Positions 24,601 through 34,014 of a stretch of 64,000 nucleotides of DNA are shown here, one piece after another. The stretch is from Patiria miniata (Eukaryota > Echinodermata > Asteroidea > Valvatida > Asterinidae), in NCBI RefSeq assembly GCF_015706575.1, contig NW_024037072.1, forward strand, positions 5,027,001-5,091,000, read 5' to 3'. Under the pieces are notes generated by a model that was not told the origin of the DNA, did not search any database, and saw only the letters and a program-made list of their open reading frames with translations. The position numbers were made by a program, and so were the translations under genes. Position 1 is the first letter of the stretch. Every line of letters begins with the position of its first letter.

Positions 24601-25226
24601 AACACCAAGCAATTGGCGCACAGAAGATTGTTCATAGGATCAGTTTGAAGTACTGAAACAGCTTTTTCTCTTCTGATATCGAACTTACCCAGGTCAGCTT
24701 TGTTGTGAGTATGATGCCATTCACACACATGGGCGGACCCAGAGAAGTTAATCCAAGGTGGGAGGGGGGATAGGGGTCTCGCAAGTGGGAAAATGGCCAT
24801 ATTTGAGACAAGTTTGTTCACTGCGGATGTCCCCTCCGCACTCCCCCCCCCCTGGATCCGCCACTGACACATGAATGGTATCATTGAATGGGGCCAGGCA
24901 GCCAGCCAACAGAAATTTCTTAATCACCTTCAAAATTGTAGCATCACAAATTGATCACGAGTCAAGCTTTTCAAGTGATAAATAACAAAACCAAGGCTTT
25001 GTTATTGTTCATCTGTTCTATCTTGCTTCTGACCTAACTTGTCATTTGGCTTGTGAAAGGTTTGTGATCGACTTGAAAACAGATCTGTTTACCTAGCTTG
25101 CATAAAAATGTAAGTATTGTTATTTAAGAAAGTTTTGTTATCTGACAGCACTTGTTCCTTTTTGTGTCTTGCAGCTCTCTGAAGCGGTCAGGAAAGATTT
25201 GGCACGATGCCTACTACCACCGATAA
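15633..25226 (+). CDS. Front-end fatty acyl desaturase with N-terminal cytochrome b5 (FADS B)
   Basis: This is the tandem paralogue of FADS A, predicted to have the same reaction class on polyunsaturated acyl chains at the ER. Coding exons are 15633-15833, 17485-17580, 19230-19427, 20200-20301, 20938-21124, 22387-22463, 22814-22911, 23849-24025, 24325-24450 and 25175-25226, for 437 residues. Heme ligands are H51 (HPGGF) and H74. Histidine boxes are HDLGH (173-177), HFQHH (210-214) and QIEHH (375-379). Intron phases equal those of FADS A at all nine sites. Exon 2 is one codon longer and exon 5 one codon shorter than in FADS A, so the totals match. The segment [17 protein letters not shown] closely resembles vertebrate FADS2-type proteins from my knowledge of the family, but regiospecificity is not decided. 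Introns share no visible similarity with those of FADS A. Confidence 0.93.
15909..16728. mobile_element. 820-bp foldback transposon with 9-bp target duplication
   Basis: The exact 9-mer TGGTTTACT flanks it at 15900-15908 and 16729-16737. Ends are TAGCTGGAGTTACCC and GGGTAACTCCAGCTA. Arms of about 355 and 374 bases (15909-16263, 16355-16728) pair nearly throughout, around a loop of about 90 bases. A 9-bp duplication with long arms suggests a Mutator-like or other foldback family. No transposase is present. It sits in FADS B intron 1 and looks young. Confidence 0.8.
19452..19735 (+). mobile_element. tRNA-derived SINE (GGGCAAGCCACTTAACCC family)
   Basis: The head GTGGTCTAGGGGTTGGGG resembles an A box and GGGTTCAAAGCC a B box. 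The body has GGGCAAGCCACTTAACCC, TCTCTCCACCCAGGTGTAAA, TGGGTACC and GCGATGGACTGGCATCCC. These strings resemble SINE domains found in many marine animals. It lies in FADS B intron 3, starting about 25 bases after exon 3. Confidence 0.75.
21137..21416 (+). mobile_element. tRNA-derived SINE, full copy of the AGCGCT-tail family
   Basis: The head CTGTGGTCCAATGGTTACAG (A box) is followed by GGGTTCGAACCC (B box), GGGCAAGACACTTTACTAC, TATAAATGGGTACC, CTGATGAACAGGGGTAATAA and the tail AGCGCTTTGAGACC...TAAAGCGCTATAAAAGCACC. It begins about 12 bases after the FADS B exon 5 donor. The partial copy is at 3787-4005. Confidence 0.8.
21813..22168 (-). mobile_element. tRNA-derived SINE, reverse orientation
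   Basis: Read on the minus strand, the head is GTCATGGCCTAGCGGTTACA and the B box GTGGGTTCGAGCCC. CAAGGCACTTAACC, CGTCCTTCGGATGGGACG and GTGCACGTTAAAGACCCC-like text follow. The CTTCGGATGGGACG motif is widespread in invertebrate SINEs. It lies in FADS B intron 5. Confidence 0.75.
23108..23475. repeat. Tandem duplication, two units of about 180 bp
   Basis: Both units carry TCAAGCCTACAAACTT, an AGATTGAAT-like segment, CTCCCAATGGGG, a G-run, ACATACCTTTGCC and GACCTTTTA.GGATAGCTG. They differ at many bases, so the duplication is not recent. It lies in FADS B intron 7. Confidence 0.65.
23630..23765. repeat. Dispersed repeat of the CACAAGTCC family, short copy
   Basis: It holds AGTCCATCATAAGTC, CAGTCTCAAGTT, TTGTTATTGTTCATCCCC, AGTTACTTTTGA and GGACTTGTGA. 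The same strings in the same order occur at 37895-38085 and 52690-52825. A still weaker copy may lie near 24960-25080 (TTGTTATTGTTCATC). The subterminal AGTCCATCA motif is the unit of the 52-kb minisatellite. Confidence 0.55.
24728..24866. mobile_element. hAT-like MITE with GGATCCAG-type ends
   Basis: The right end CCTGGATCCGCCACTG is the reverse complement of the common hAT end CAGTGGCGGATCCAGG. The left end CATGGGCGGACCCAG is a diverged match. The interior is short and G/C-homopolymer rich. The flanking 8-mers share only CACA. It lies in FADS B intron 9. Confidence 0.55.
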
Positions 25227-25269
25227 AACGTGATTAGACAGAAGGGAAGTACTGAGATTGACCAAACCT

Positions 25270-25275
25270 AATAAA
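25270..25275 (+). terminator. Poly(A) signal of FADS B
   Basis: AATAAA lies 43 bases after the stop at 25224-25226. A second AATAAA is at 25319-25324. The 3' UTR is therefore very short. Confidence 0.7.
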
Positions 25276-27637
25276 GTTCAAAGTAAATTTTATTTTCTAT
25301 GGTTTAAGTCTGATTTTGAATAAATGTTTCGGTGGAAAAAAATATCATCTTGTGATAGAGTTTATGTTCTATAAAAAAATGTTTGTAGTTATAGAACTAT
25401 GAAGGCATAGCCATACAGCGTAATGTTTGGTATCCAAAATTACGTCCTAAGTACATAAATTGCATTGAGAATGTCATTTCATAAACTTTGGGTACATTTT
25501 TTTTCCTGTTCCTGTTACATGTACATGTGACATCTATGATTATATAATTCTGATGCATTTTTTAATGAAGTCGTCATTAAACAGTCGTGATTATGAATAG
25601 CAAACGATCTACCCATAAAATTAAAAATCATTGAAATCATTCTTAATAATACTTGAAAGGCAAAGGGAACAGAGACAGGAAAAATGTCCTAAATTTATAG
25701 AATGACTTGTAAGCCTTCTAGGCAGCTTTCGTTTTCTTTGTCTTTCCAAATTTCAAATTTCTTACTAGAAATTTATCCAAATGGTATAAAATACCATGTG
25801 TGTGCAAGTTATATGCAATGGTTTTGAGATAATGTGTCGTGAACTCAGTACGTGTGTGTTGCCTTCTGATGATTAACTAACTTGAGTATCGTGACTTAGA
25901 GAAAAATAATTAGGTAATTACTGAGTGGTGGCATGGTTGTACTAATCGACGTTAATTATTTTAAAAAGTGGTTTCAGACGTTTTTAAAGCTTCTAAACTT
26001 AGTCTTTGTGAAGTTTTTTGCGTTAAATTGCTACAACTTTTTTTTTTTTCGGTGGGAGGAGGGTTGCTAGATAATGTGAAAAAAAAATTATGGTGTTTAT
26101 TGTATAATGTACAAATGTTCATTTTTGTTTTGCGCTTAAAACTGGAAAAAAGTGAAAACATTTCAAAATGTTAAAAACGTTATTACAATTTTGAAACAAT
26201 TCTGGATGTTAAAGCATGTAAAATCCAAATATGACACTGCAAGTCTAATGCAGAGTACTTTTTCAGACTTAAAAAAAAAAACCAGAAAAAAAAAATTGGC
26301 TTGAATTATATTATTGTAGCGCATTTGGCACGCACAACACAAAATCCTGGATTCCCAGATACATTTAGACAAATCTCCGAAAAAAATATCAAAATCCATC
26401 AAACAAAACCAAGCATTCATTAGTATCGAAGAAATCATTTTATTCTGTAATTTCAAAGGAGTAAGAGTTACAAAAAAAAATTCCAAGAATGAAAGCAAGG
26501 CACATCTTGAGACAACAAACGGCAAGAATGTATTATCTGCCAACCATTTTCTAAGCATCCATACGGCTGATAACAATCAGTCAGTTTGAATTTGTTAAAA
26601 AAATTAAGTAACTGGAAAGTTGAAACCAACAATTGATAGTCTTGATTAAATAAAAACACTGATCACTTCCCATAGACTTTGTACACAATCAACAAAGTGG
26701 CATCTCAATATACATGCGACATATTTCCTGGTGAAACTTCCTATAATATTTTTATGGCACTTGGAGCCATATTGGTTTATAGAAGGAAATGATTTATTAA
26801 TTGGAGGTTCGGTTGGCACCACGCTAGACTTGAAATCAAGTCTGTAATTGGCCAGCTTTATTGGCCAGTTTTATTGGCCAGCTGCGCAGCGCGCCCCAGT
26901 TTTGTTCCTTAGTGAGTGTGCAGTATGGTGCTCACATACAGGGACAATGTTTGCTTCCTTGACACCAAGACATGCCAAACCCAGCACATGATGATAAACA
27001 TGATACACTGTGCCGTTCTTGTAGATATTGGGGGTGCTGACAGACAAAACACGACTGTCTAGTGACTTGTTCTCAAGTCTAGCACCATGTTTGTGCACAG
27101 GTCGTACAGTGCCTCTTAGGCCAGCCTCAGGTTGACCTGCAATCTGAACTAGCCTTGCTCAAGGCGTTCCCTGATAATTGCTTCGTATCGTGCATTCCCA
27201 AAAGTCAGCTGCAGTACAATTTAAAAAAAACTGCATAATGATTCTCTAAATTGGATAGTTGTTTTACACACACTATCATAGTTAAACATTTTACTGGAAA
27301 TTTTTGAGTTTAAGGACAAAAGTGTAATTAATTTTGGTAAAAAAAATAATTTTACAGCCATTTTGGTCATGTTCCCTGCAAGCATGTATCAGATCTTTAC
27401 AGTTTGGATCACTGTTAAGTTGGCATCAGACTATTGTAGATCACAAGTCTCAGTGTGCACATCATGAACTTGTGTCTTTCAAAGCAGAATGCCTGCAGCT
27501 TTCCGATACATTGAATGTATACATTACAACAGCATTGAATCCATTTACAGTATTAATTAATAACTTTGTCTTGATTGTATCATTTTAAAATTTAATTTTT
27601 TTTAAAAAAGGTATGTACCTCTGTCATTTCTGTTTTA

Positions 27638-27676
27638 GCCTCTGAAGAAGAACCTGCTAAGTTCGCAACGTCAGGC
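27638..27676 (+). ncRNA. Hammerhead-ribozyme-like motif
   Basis: The order is GCCT, CTGAAGA, a stem-loop GAAC...GTTC, GCAACGTC, then AGGC. GCCT and AGGC could pair as stem I, and the GAAC/GTTC hairpin as stem II, with a minimal stem III. This is the layout of hammerheads known from Penelope-like retroelements and retrozymes. The core is close to but not identical with the consensus. Probably a decayed repeat remnant. Confidence 0.3.
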
Positions 27677-27862
27677 CACATTAATTTTTAGATTTATATA
27701 TTTCAGATCCACCCAGTCAGTAAGCAGTTTGCAGCAGTCTTACTACTTTTTTTCATTTAAAATTTCAAAAGCTTTTGAAGCCGGTAACTATTACTGAATA
27801 GCTTGATTTTATCATGTGATTGTTGCATAATTAATTTAGACAATAAATACTGAGCACCATGT

Positions 27863-28080
27863 TTGCTTTTGATTGGCTGTGTGATCTTTAAAGTAGTGAA
27901 GCTTGTCCAATGAGGAAACCGGTTACTGATACTATCTTGAGTCTCTGGATTTGCGATTGGTCAGTTTGATCACGGTTGCTTTTGATAGGCTGTGTGATCT
28001 TTAAAGTAGTCAAGCTGTCCAATGAGAATTGGGTTACTGATTCTAGCTTCAGTCTCTGGCTTTGCGATTGGTCAGTATGG
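27863..28080. repeat. Tandem duplication, two units of about 110 bp
   Basis: Both units contain TTGCTTTTGAT, GGCTGTGTGATCTTTAAAGT, TTACTGAT, AGTCTCTGG and TTTGCGATTGGTCAGT. The CCAAT/ATTGG boxes (GATTGG, TCCAAT) occur several times per unit, which could interest anyone looking for NF-Y sites. No gene start is seen close by. Confidence 0.7.
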
Positions 28081-29430
28081 TGCCGATACTACCTTTCTCG
28101 AGCCTTTGGTTGAGAATACTTGGTACTTGAAAACAATTACATTTGTTGCTTGTCTGACACATTAACACAATATTTTGAACCAACTTTGCATTCAAAAATA
28201 ATTAATTTGCAAACACAAATCTTTATAAACATGCATGCAAATTATGAAACATTAAAATTATAAAGCATGCAACCATTTAAAAATACGGGGGCCTCCTATA
28301 TTATCTAATACATATTTTGTAAAAGAGATATTTGAATGAAGTCAAATTGCATCGTTTATATGTTAAACAATTTGTGTTTACGTTGTAAAAGGAGTTAAGT
28401 ACAAAATTAATATCTTTAATTACAAAAGTCAGTTAAAAAACATGATTTGATGAAATCTTCTGAATAATGACATTTACATTTCAACCATTAGTACTTCCAC
28501 CAATTTCCCAAACCTTGAATAAGGGAATATATGCTTGGCCGATTTTAAGCAAGTACGTTTAAAACTGGCTCAGGGGCCTGGACACTTGAGCCATTACAAG
28601 GCCCCTGAGCTGGTAATATTGGCAAGGCGCACATTTATTCCCATTCATAAATACCTTTGAGTGCAAAAGTCAAAACAATTTGTTCACACAAATTAACTTC
28701 ATGTTTTTTTCGGCACCCCTCTAGCTATGTTATGATATGTGCCTCTCGTGAGTAGTCGTAACTTCTCCTTATATGGAGCTTCGCACGCGCGTGGTGCTTA
28801 CTGCGCGATGTGGCAAAGAACATGGCAGTGCCAATGAAGTGTGAATTTAAGACTCGAAATACAAACTCATTAGGTGTACTGTGCACGTATAAGTGAAGAT
28901 TGTGAACGTTCAACCAATAAAAGGGTAAAAGGAACGAGATTTCATAGGAGTTAAAGTTTCACGTGACACCGGAAAAGTGTTTAAAACCGGCCAGCCGGTG
29001 TTTTATCAACTGTTTAAAACCACCCACGTGACACACCCAATAGGAATGGGTAAACTGTCTCGGGTATTTACAACTCTTAAATTATATCATTACTTCAAGT
29101 ACCAGCTTGATTTGTGTCGTTTTACCACCAATGCCCATCATACTTAATAGTTGCACCACACCTTCAACATCTCTACTGCCAGATTTTATAATAGAAAAAG
29201 GTTTTGTAGAAAAGTTACCTCAAGGTTGCAATGTGAAACTCCTGATTACATGTTTTAAATAGTTTACATTGAAAAAAACAAACCCTTTGCAAATTTAAGG
29301 GTTTTCTGATAGGAATTAACTGCGTTCAAAATTCAATTTTGACGAGTAGGCACTTTATCTAGAGCACTGTGTAATTAGACTTAGAAAAAAAAATGAAGCT
29401 GAATAAACCTTTCCCCTGATATATATTTTT

Positions 29431-29436
29431 TTTAAT
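29431..29436 (-). terminator. Possible poly(A) signal of CNP
   Basis: ATTAAA on the minus strand lies about 255 bases past the CNP stop codon (29690-29692). It is the variant hexamer, so this is tentative. Confidence 0.35.
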
Positions 29437-29527
29437 GATTTACTCCTCTTAAAAATGTCCACATATTTAAAAGGAAATGGTCAAGATGTGATGAGCCACA
29501 TAGTCGGCCGTCAATGGACTCCGGTCA

Positions 29528-29605
29528 CAAGTACCCCCTCAACGGTAAGAAAGGGAGAGTTAGGGGAGACCACTGGGAGAGATGTTTGTGCATTGCCGAC
29601 TGAGT
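29528..29605 (+). repeat. Dispersed short repeat, copy 2
   Basis: It matches 9665-9745: TCACAAGTACCCCCTCA, ACGGTAAGAAAGGGAGAG, GGGGAGACCACTGGGAGAGA. It lies within the likely CNP 3' UTR, so CNP transcripts may carry it in antisense. Confidence 0.6.
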
Positions 29606-29689
29606 TCACACTGCAAGACAATTATATCAGGCGTTTGAACATACAGACTGTTTCTTAACAAAACAGCCAGCAAAAGCATTCTTCAAAGC

Positions 29690-32600
29690 CTAGTACCACC
29701 CTGTGAACAAAGTGCCGATTTCCAGTGCCTTGTCAAGATACACGGCCCAGTTGCCCTCCCCATAGCAACGGACTGTTCCACTTTTCAGTTTGAGGGTCAG
29801 GATGTCTTCTTTCTTTGCCACGGCTTCTAGTTCTCTCTGGATGATCGCGTTCAGATCGGAACCAGTCTGAACGGCCTCTACGTCCTTCCCAGTGCCTAGA
29901 GTCAGATGGGCCCGACTCCCCCGCCCGCACGTGGGTGAGAATTCAGTCGGGCGCCAACCCTTTGGACAGGGAACCTCGTCTCTTATAGGGTAAAAGGTTG
30001 ATATCTCCTGACCTGGCATCTGTGATTGGTCCAGGTGTTGGAGTTGTTTCTGTTGCATTGTTTTGTCTACATTGTTACCTGCTCCAACTGGGGTGAAGTC
30101 GCTTGTTGCGCTACTGTTCGTCTCCCATAGAAGTAACTCCTGATCATTGAGTCTGATTCGAGCTCCTAAGGTTCGTGGCGTGATTAGGAATCCTATAACC
30201 GTCAGGTTGAAGGCACGTCCGGTGGCCTGTCTGACCGCAGGGGAGGTCGCGTACTGCTGGGAACCGGCTCTCTCGCTGTAGTTGCTGAAGAATGATGTAC
30301 AGTGGAGCAGCGTAGTACCAGTGATGAAACCCTCCAAGGAAAAGTAACGATCAAAGTCCAGGCCGCCTGTGGAGAGTTTAACAAAAGTGGAAAGTTGTCT
30401 TTCATTGTGAAAGATAATTGAAAGTGCCCTACATCTACACTATTTATTATTTCTCTTCAATATAGACCACTTGGTTTTGCTTGTTTTGCTTGAAGTAAGC
30501 CCATAAAAAAATGAGAAACTTCCAGAAATAGAATGAAAGTACATGAACTAACCTGAAACATGTTTGTCTGAAAAGCTCCGACAACGATTAAAAAAAAGTT
30601 GTGAATATTTCACCACCTGATTAATTTTGTAACACTTAACTAACTGGTATTTTTTTTCCTCAATTTGATTAATAGTACAACATCTTCCAGTCACTTGACA
30701 AACAGGTTGACTGGTTACAAAGAATCAGTAAGAATATCAAGTGCAGTATTAAAGTGCACTGTTTTAAGAAGTTTGCAGGAACTTCACATTCAATGTAAAT
30801 TGTTCCCTTTGTGCCAGCAACCAAGTGTGGAACTTTACAGTCTCTTCATAGTCAACTGTAACAAGGAATTTACCCATCAGCACCTGAACATTGTACTACA
30901 TTGTAATACATGTCCTTTCTCTATGGTATATCGTTGTACCACATCGTATTATATTGTATTACATTGTACTACTTTGTATTACATTGTACTACATTGTATT
31001 ACATTGTATTACATTGCATTACATTGTACTACATTGTATTATATTGTACTACATTGTATTGCATTGTACTACATTGTACTACATTGTATTACATTGTAAT
31101 ACATTGCATTACATTGTACTACATTGTATTATATTGTACTACATTGTATTGCATTGTACTACATTGTATTACATTGTACTACATTGTATTACATTGTACT
31201 ACACTGTATTTATTCACTGATGAATACATAAAATCATAGGGAACAACAGTCAAGGTGATTCCTGATGGTACAGGAACTCATGAATTAAATCCACCTTTCC
31301 ATGCACAGATGTGCATCAAACAGGATGCATATTTAATTTATTGGATAGCAATTTCTTTCTTTTTCCAAATTCGCGTTTCAGCTTGAGAATGCACAACGGG
31401 GTGGTGCAAAAAGAAGGAAACCCTCTTTTGACAGCAATTTTCACCTACTTGTTGAGCATTTTTCAAAAATTCAATTTAATGGTATTGAAATATTGATCTT
31501 TAAACATAAGTGACCAAAAAAATGACGGCAAATGCATATTTTGTCTCTGAGATATGGTAGTTTAAATAGTTCATGTGCCAAACCTGGTTGTTCACGGACG
31601 GCTCCAGAGCTTGATTTGAAGACAAAAAACACTACACTAGACTCACATGTGGACAACGGTGATTTTGTTGACTTGTATTCAAATTAATATAACAACACTA
31701 TTCTTGTGATTTGTTAAAAGATTTTTTCAGCACGTATGGTTGAGAGCTATACTTCACTACATTATAAAAAAAATACTGCTCAAATGTATAATTAGGTTGC
31801 AATTCCTGTCAAATGTAGGCTTCCTTCTTTTTGCACAACCCTATATTGCCATGCAGGATGCACAATAAAGAGAGCAGCCCCCAACCCCAAATCATATTTG
31901 AAATGCCCGTCTAGTTTAACGATAGGAAAACCTACCAGATGCATTTCGCGGTGAGCCAGGAATGGCATACTTTGTAAATATCTCCACAAACTTGGGCTGC
32001 TGAAGACACTCCTTGAAAATGGTCTTCCCGAATCCTAGGGTGTCCACGGAGATGTTGAACCCAAGAAACCATCCGTAGAAGAAAGGGTACAAGATCGTTG
32101 GAAGCTTTGGCTTTGCGTTGGCGGTTCTCAAAGTCTCTTGCATGAGCTCCGAATGCGAGCCATGTGCAGCCCCTGGGTGACCGGACGTGGCGTTCGGTTG
32201 TACGACAAGAGTTGTGTAGTTGTAACGATGCGCCAAAGTGAAGCAGTCTTGTAAATCAGACGGGATATTTTCTGTGCCATTCACGACGATGACTTGCACC
32301 CCTTTTTTACAGCTGTCTTCAATCTGTCATGCCAAAGTAACATTTTGGAAAACATTGGCACATACTAAGTGTAATGCAACTCAAAAAGTTTCAGACTCCT
32401 ACGAGGCAAATATGAAAGCCTCTAATGAAACTTATTGATCGTACTTTTTCATAAGCATGCTTTGATAAAAATTTGATAAAATGTTACACTCTGAGCTAAA
32501 CCTGGCACTACCAGGCATAAAAAAAAATAGGTTTTCACTTCACAGCTGGTCTTAAAGTACCGAAGTCTGACATCAGCTGTCTTTGTTCTGGTTTACATGC

Positions 32601-34014
32601 TGATTCGCATGCTGATGTCTTCACACGCTTAAGCTATGCAACATTGTGAATCAGAATACGCAGCACACTTCGGTACTCTAAAGCCAAGAATTTGCATTTA
32701 TGAAAGAACAAACTTTCACTCACATTCCCTTTATGTCAGGTATGTTGGTCAGAAGAGGACTATAAAACTTCAATAATGTCATCATGTTCTTCTAAAAGTT
32801 TCTTTTTCAATAACAGCATACGAGACGGATCATAGTTTTTATTATACTCATAGCCGAACGGTTAGAGCGTGGAGCTACGGAGTGGAAGGTTGGCGGTTCG
32901 AATCCCATTATGACCAAAAACTGGAAAACTCTCTCTGACGACCCAACAGTAAAATGGGTACCTGATTCGTTCAGGGAAGGTAAGACGGCGAGAGGAGAGG
33001 ACTGGGCCCCGCCACTCATATGCCGCGCCCAAGACACAGTGGACCTCTAACATCCCACTGCCGCTACAGCCAGTAATGGCTATGGGACCTTAACCTTTAC
33101 CTTAGGTAGGTTTCTTACCAAAAATTTCATAACACCCCTTTTCACAAAAATGTGCGAAAACATCTATTGGCATGTCTTCTCACTGTTTTGTTCTTTAAAC
33201 TTCCAAGTTTACCTGGTCCTGGCATCTGTGGTATACGATTCCCCCGAAGGGTTTTACTTCAGAACCTCTGGAAGTCTTCAAGCAGCAAGTCGCCGAGTCC
33301 TTGTAGGTGCTGGTGATGGCTTGGGCTAAGGCTGACATCTCTTTGTCTGATGCCACATGTAGAAAGATCATCACCTGACAAAAAGGAAATATCGACGTGC
33401 AAATTCATTAATGGTCCTGAAAAGAGAAATTGGAATTTTATGTTGGGTTTTGCCCGTCAAAATGACAGCATGCCAGAAGGAATGATTTCACAGGGACTTT
33501 AGTGCCATAAATAATTTGGTCGGTTACTTATTGGATTGCTGCAAATGATCTACTCTACCTTTCAAATTACAGCAGTAAAGAGCAAATCCCAATAAACATT
33601 TTGCATAGTAGCCATCTTAAGAGGGCGTTTTCTGTTATTTTATTTCAGTGACAATGAATGCACAAAAGGTTCACTCATGCATATCCCAGCAAAACAAAGG
33701 CACTGCCCTCTATCTCAGATGGCTGGCAGGCATAAGGTCTATACTGAACTTACATCTCTCCAACACAAAATTCAACCAAACACAATGGGAAATATTACCT
33801 TTATTTGAGTGGAAATGTACTTGACAGTTTGAGGATCTTTCAGGAATGGGTAGTTTGCCGAGCCTGGATCTAGTGTCGCTGCCTTTGTTGCCATCTCCTG
33901 AGATTCGGTCTGCTCCTTAGTGTCCGACATCATGAAGATTAACGTTTGCAGGAGAACCATGAGAAAGATGGTGGCCAGGACTACTAATCTGGAGGGCAGA
34001 CTAGGGAGCATCAT
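29690..34014 (-). CDS. CNP: CNPase-family phosphodiesterase, predicted type II membrane ectoenzyme
   Basis: CNP hydrolyses 2',3'-cyclic nucleotides to 2'-nucleotides. Coding exons, 5' to 3' on the minus strand, are 34014-33799, 33374-33213, 32323-31936 and 30366-29690 (phases 0, 0, 1), 480 residues. The 2H catalytic motifs are H277-C-T279 and H409-L-T411. FYGWFLG (208-214) and DVEAVQTG (417-424) match the family. Residues about 10-28 are a hydrophobic segment with R9 before it and acidic residues after it, which fits an N-in, C-out anchor. Eight N-glycosylation sequons follow (N141, 161, 170, 216, 253, 284, 309, 339). The kinase-like half aligns with mammalian CNP, but the Walker A motif is absent (around 96-105) and the Walker-B-like site reads VVNGTE (139-144). 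It ends at FTGWY with no CaaX box. The ATG at 34014 follows an acceptor-like TTCTGCAG, so a 5' non-coding exon is likely. Membrane topology is inferred. Confidence 0.88.
30889..31208. repeat. 10-bp microsatellite, TACATTGTAY units
   Basis: About 32 units alternate between TACATTGTAT and TACATTGTAC, with occasional TGCATT variants. It lies in CNP intron 3. Long frames over it encode YIVLHC-type repeats and are artefacts. Confidence 0.95.
32545..32697. repeat. Foldback element in CNP intron 2
   Basis: GGTCTTAAAGTACCGAAGT pairs with ACTTCGGTACTCTAAAGCC, arms of about 20-24 bases around a 105-base middle that holds further small inverted repeats (TGCTGATTCGCATGCTGAT). No target duplication was found. 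Confidence 0.55.
32851..33105 (+). mobile_element. tRNA-derived SINE
   Basis: TAGCCGAACGGTTAGAGCG (A box) is followed by GGCGGTTCGAATCCC (B box), TAAAATGGGTACCTGATTCG and GCCACTCATATGCCGCGCCC. It ends near CTTTACCTTA. It lies in CNP intron 2, antisense to the gene. Confidence 0.75.
33632..33755 (+). repeat. Dispersed repeat, copy 1 of a pair
   Basis: ACAATGAATGCACAAAAGGT followed later by GCATAAGGTCTATAC also occurs at about 60513-60630 with the same order and spacing. It lies in CNP intron 1. Family unknown. Confidence 0.5.

Larger units (their letters stand above)
25330..29430. other. Intergenic DNA between FADS B and CNP
   Basis: No gene is recognised in this 4.1-kb stretch. Frames are short and AT-rich. 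It holds a tandem duplication at 27863-28080 and a hammerhead-like motif at 27638-27676. The reading frames near 26.2-26.6 kb have no protein-like features. Confidence 0.5.

Noticed and set aside
29733-29930. Second minus-strand frame over the last CNP exon
   Set aside because: It is a shadow of the CNP reading frame, which carries the family motifs.
30891-31239. Frames of up to 144 codons encoding YIVLHCTT repeats
   Set aside because: They are translations of the 10-bp microsatellite. All frames are open because the unit lacks stops.
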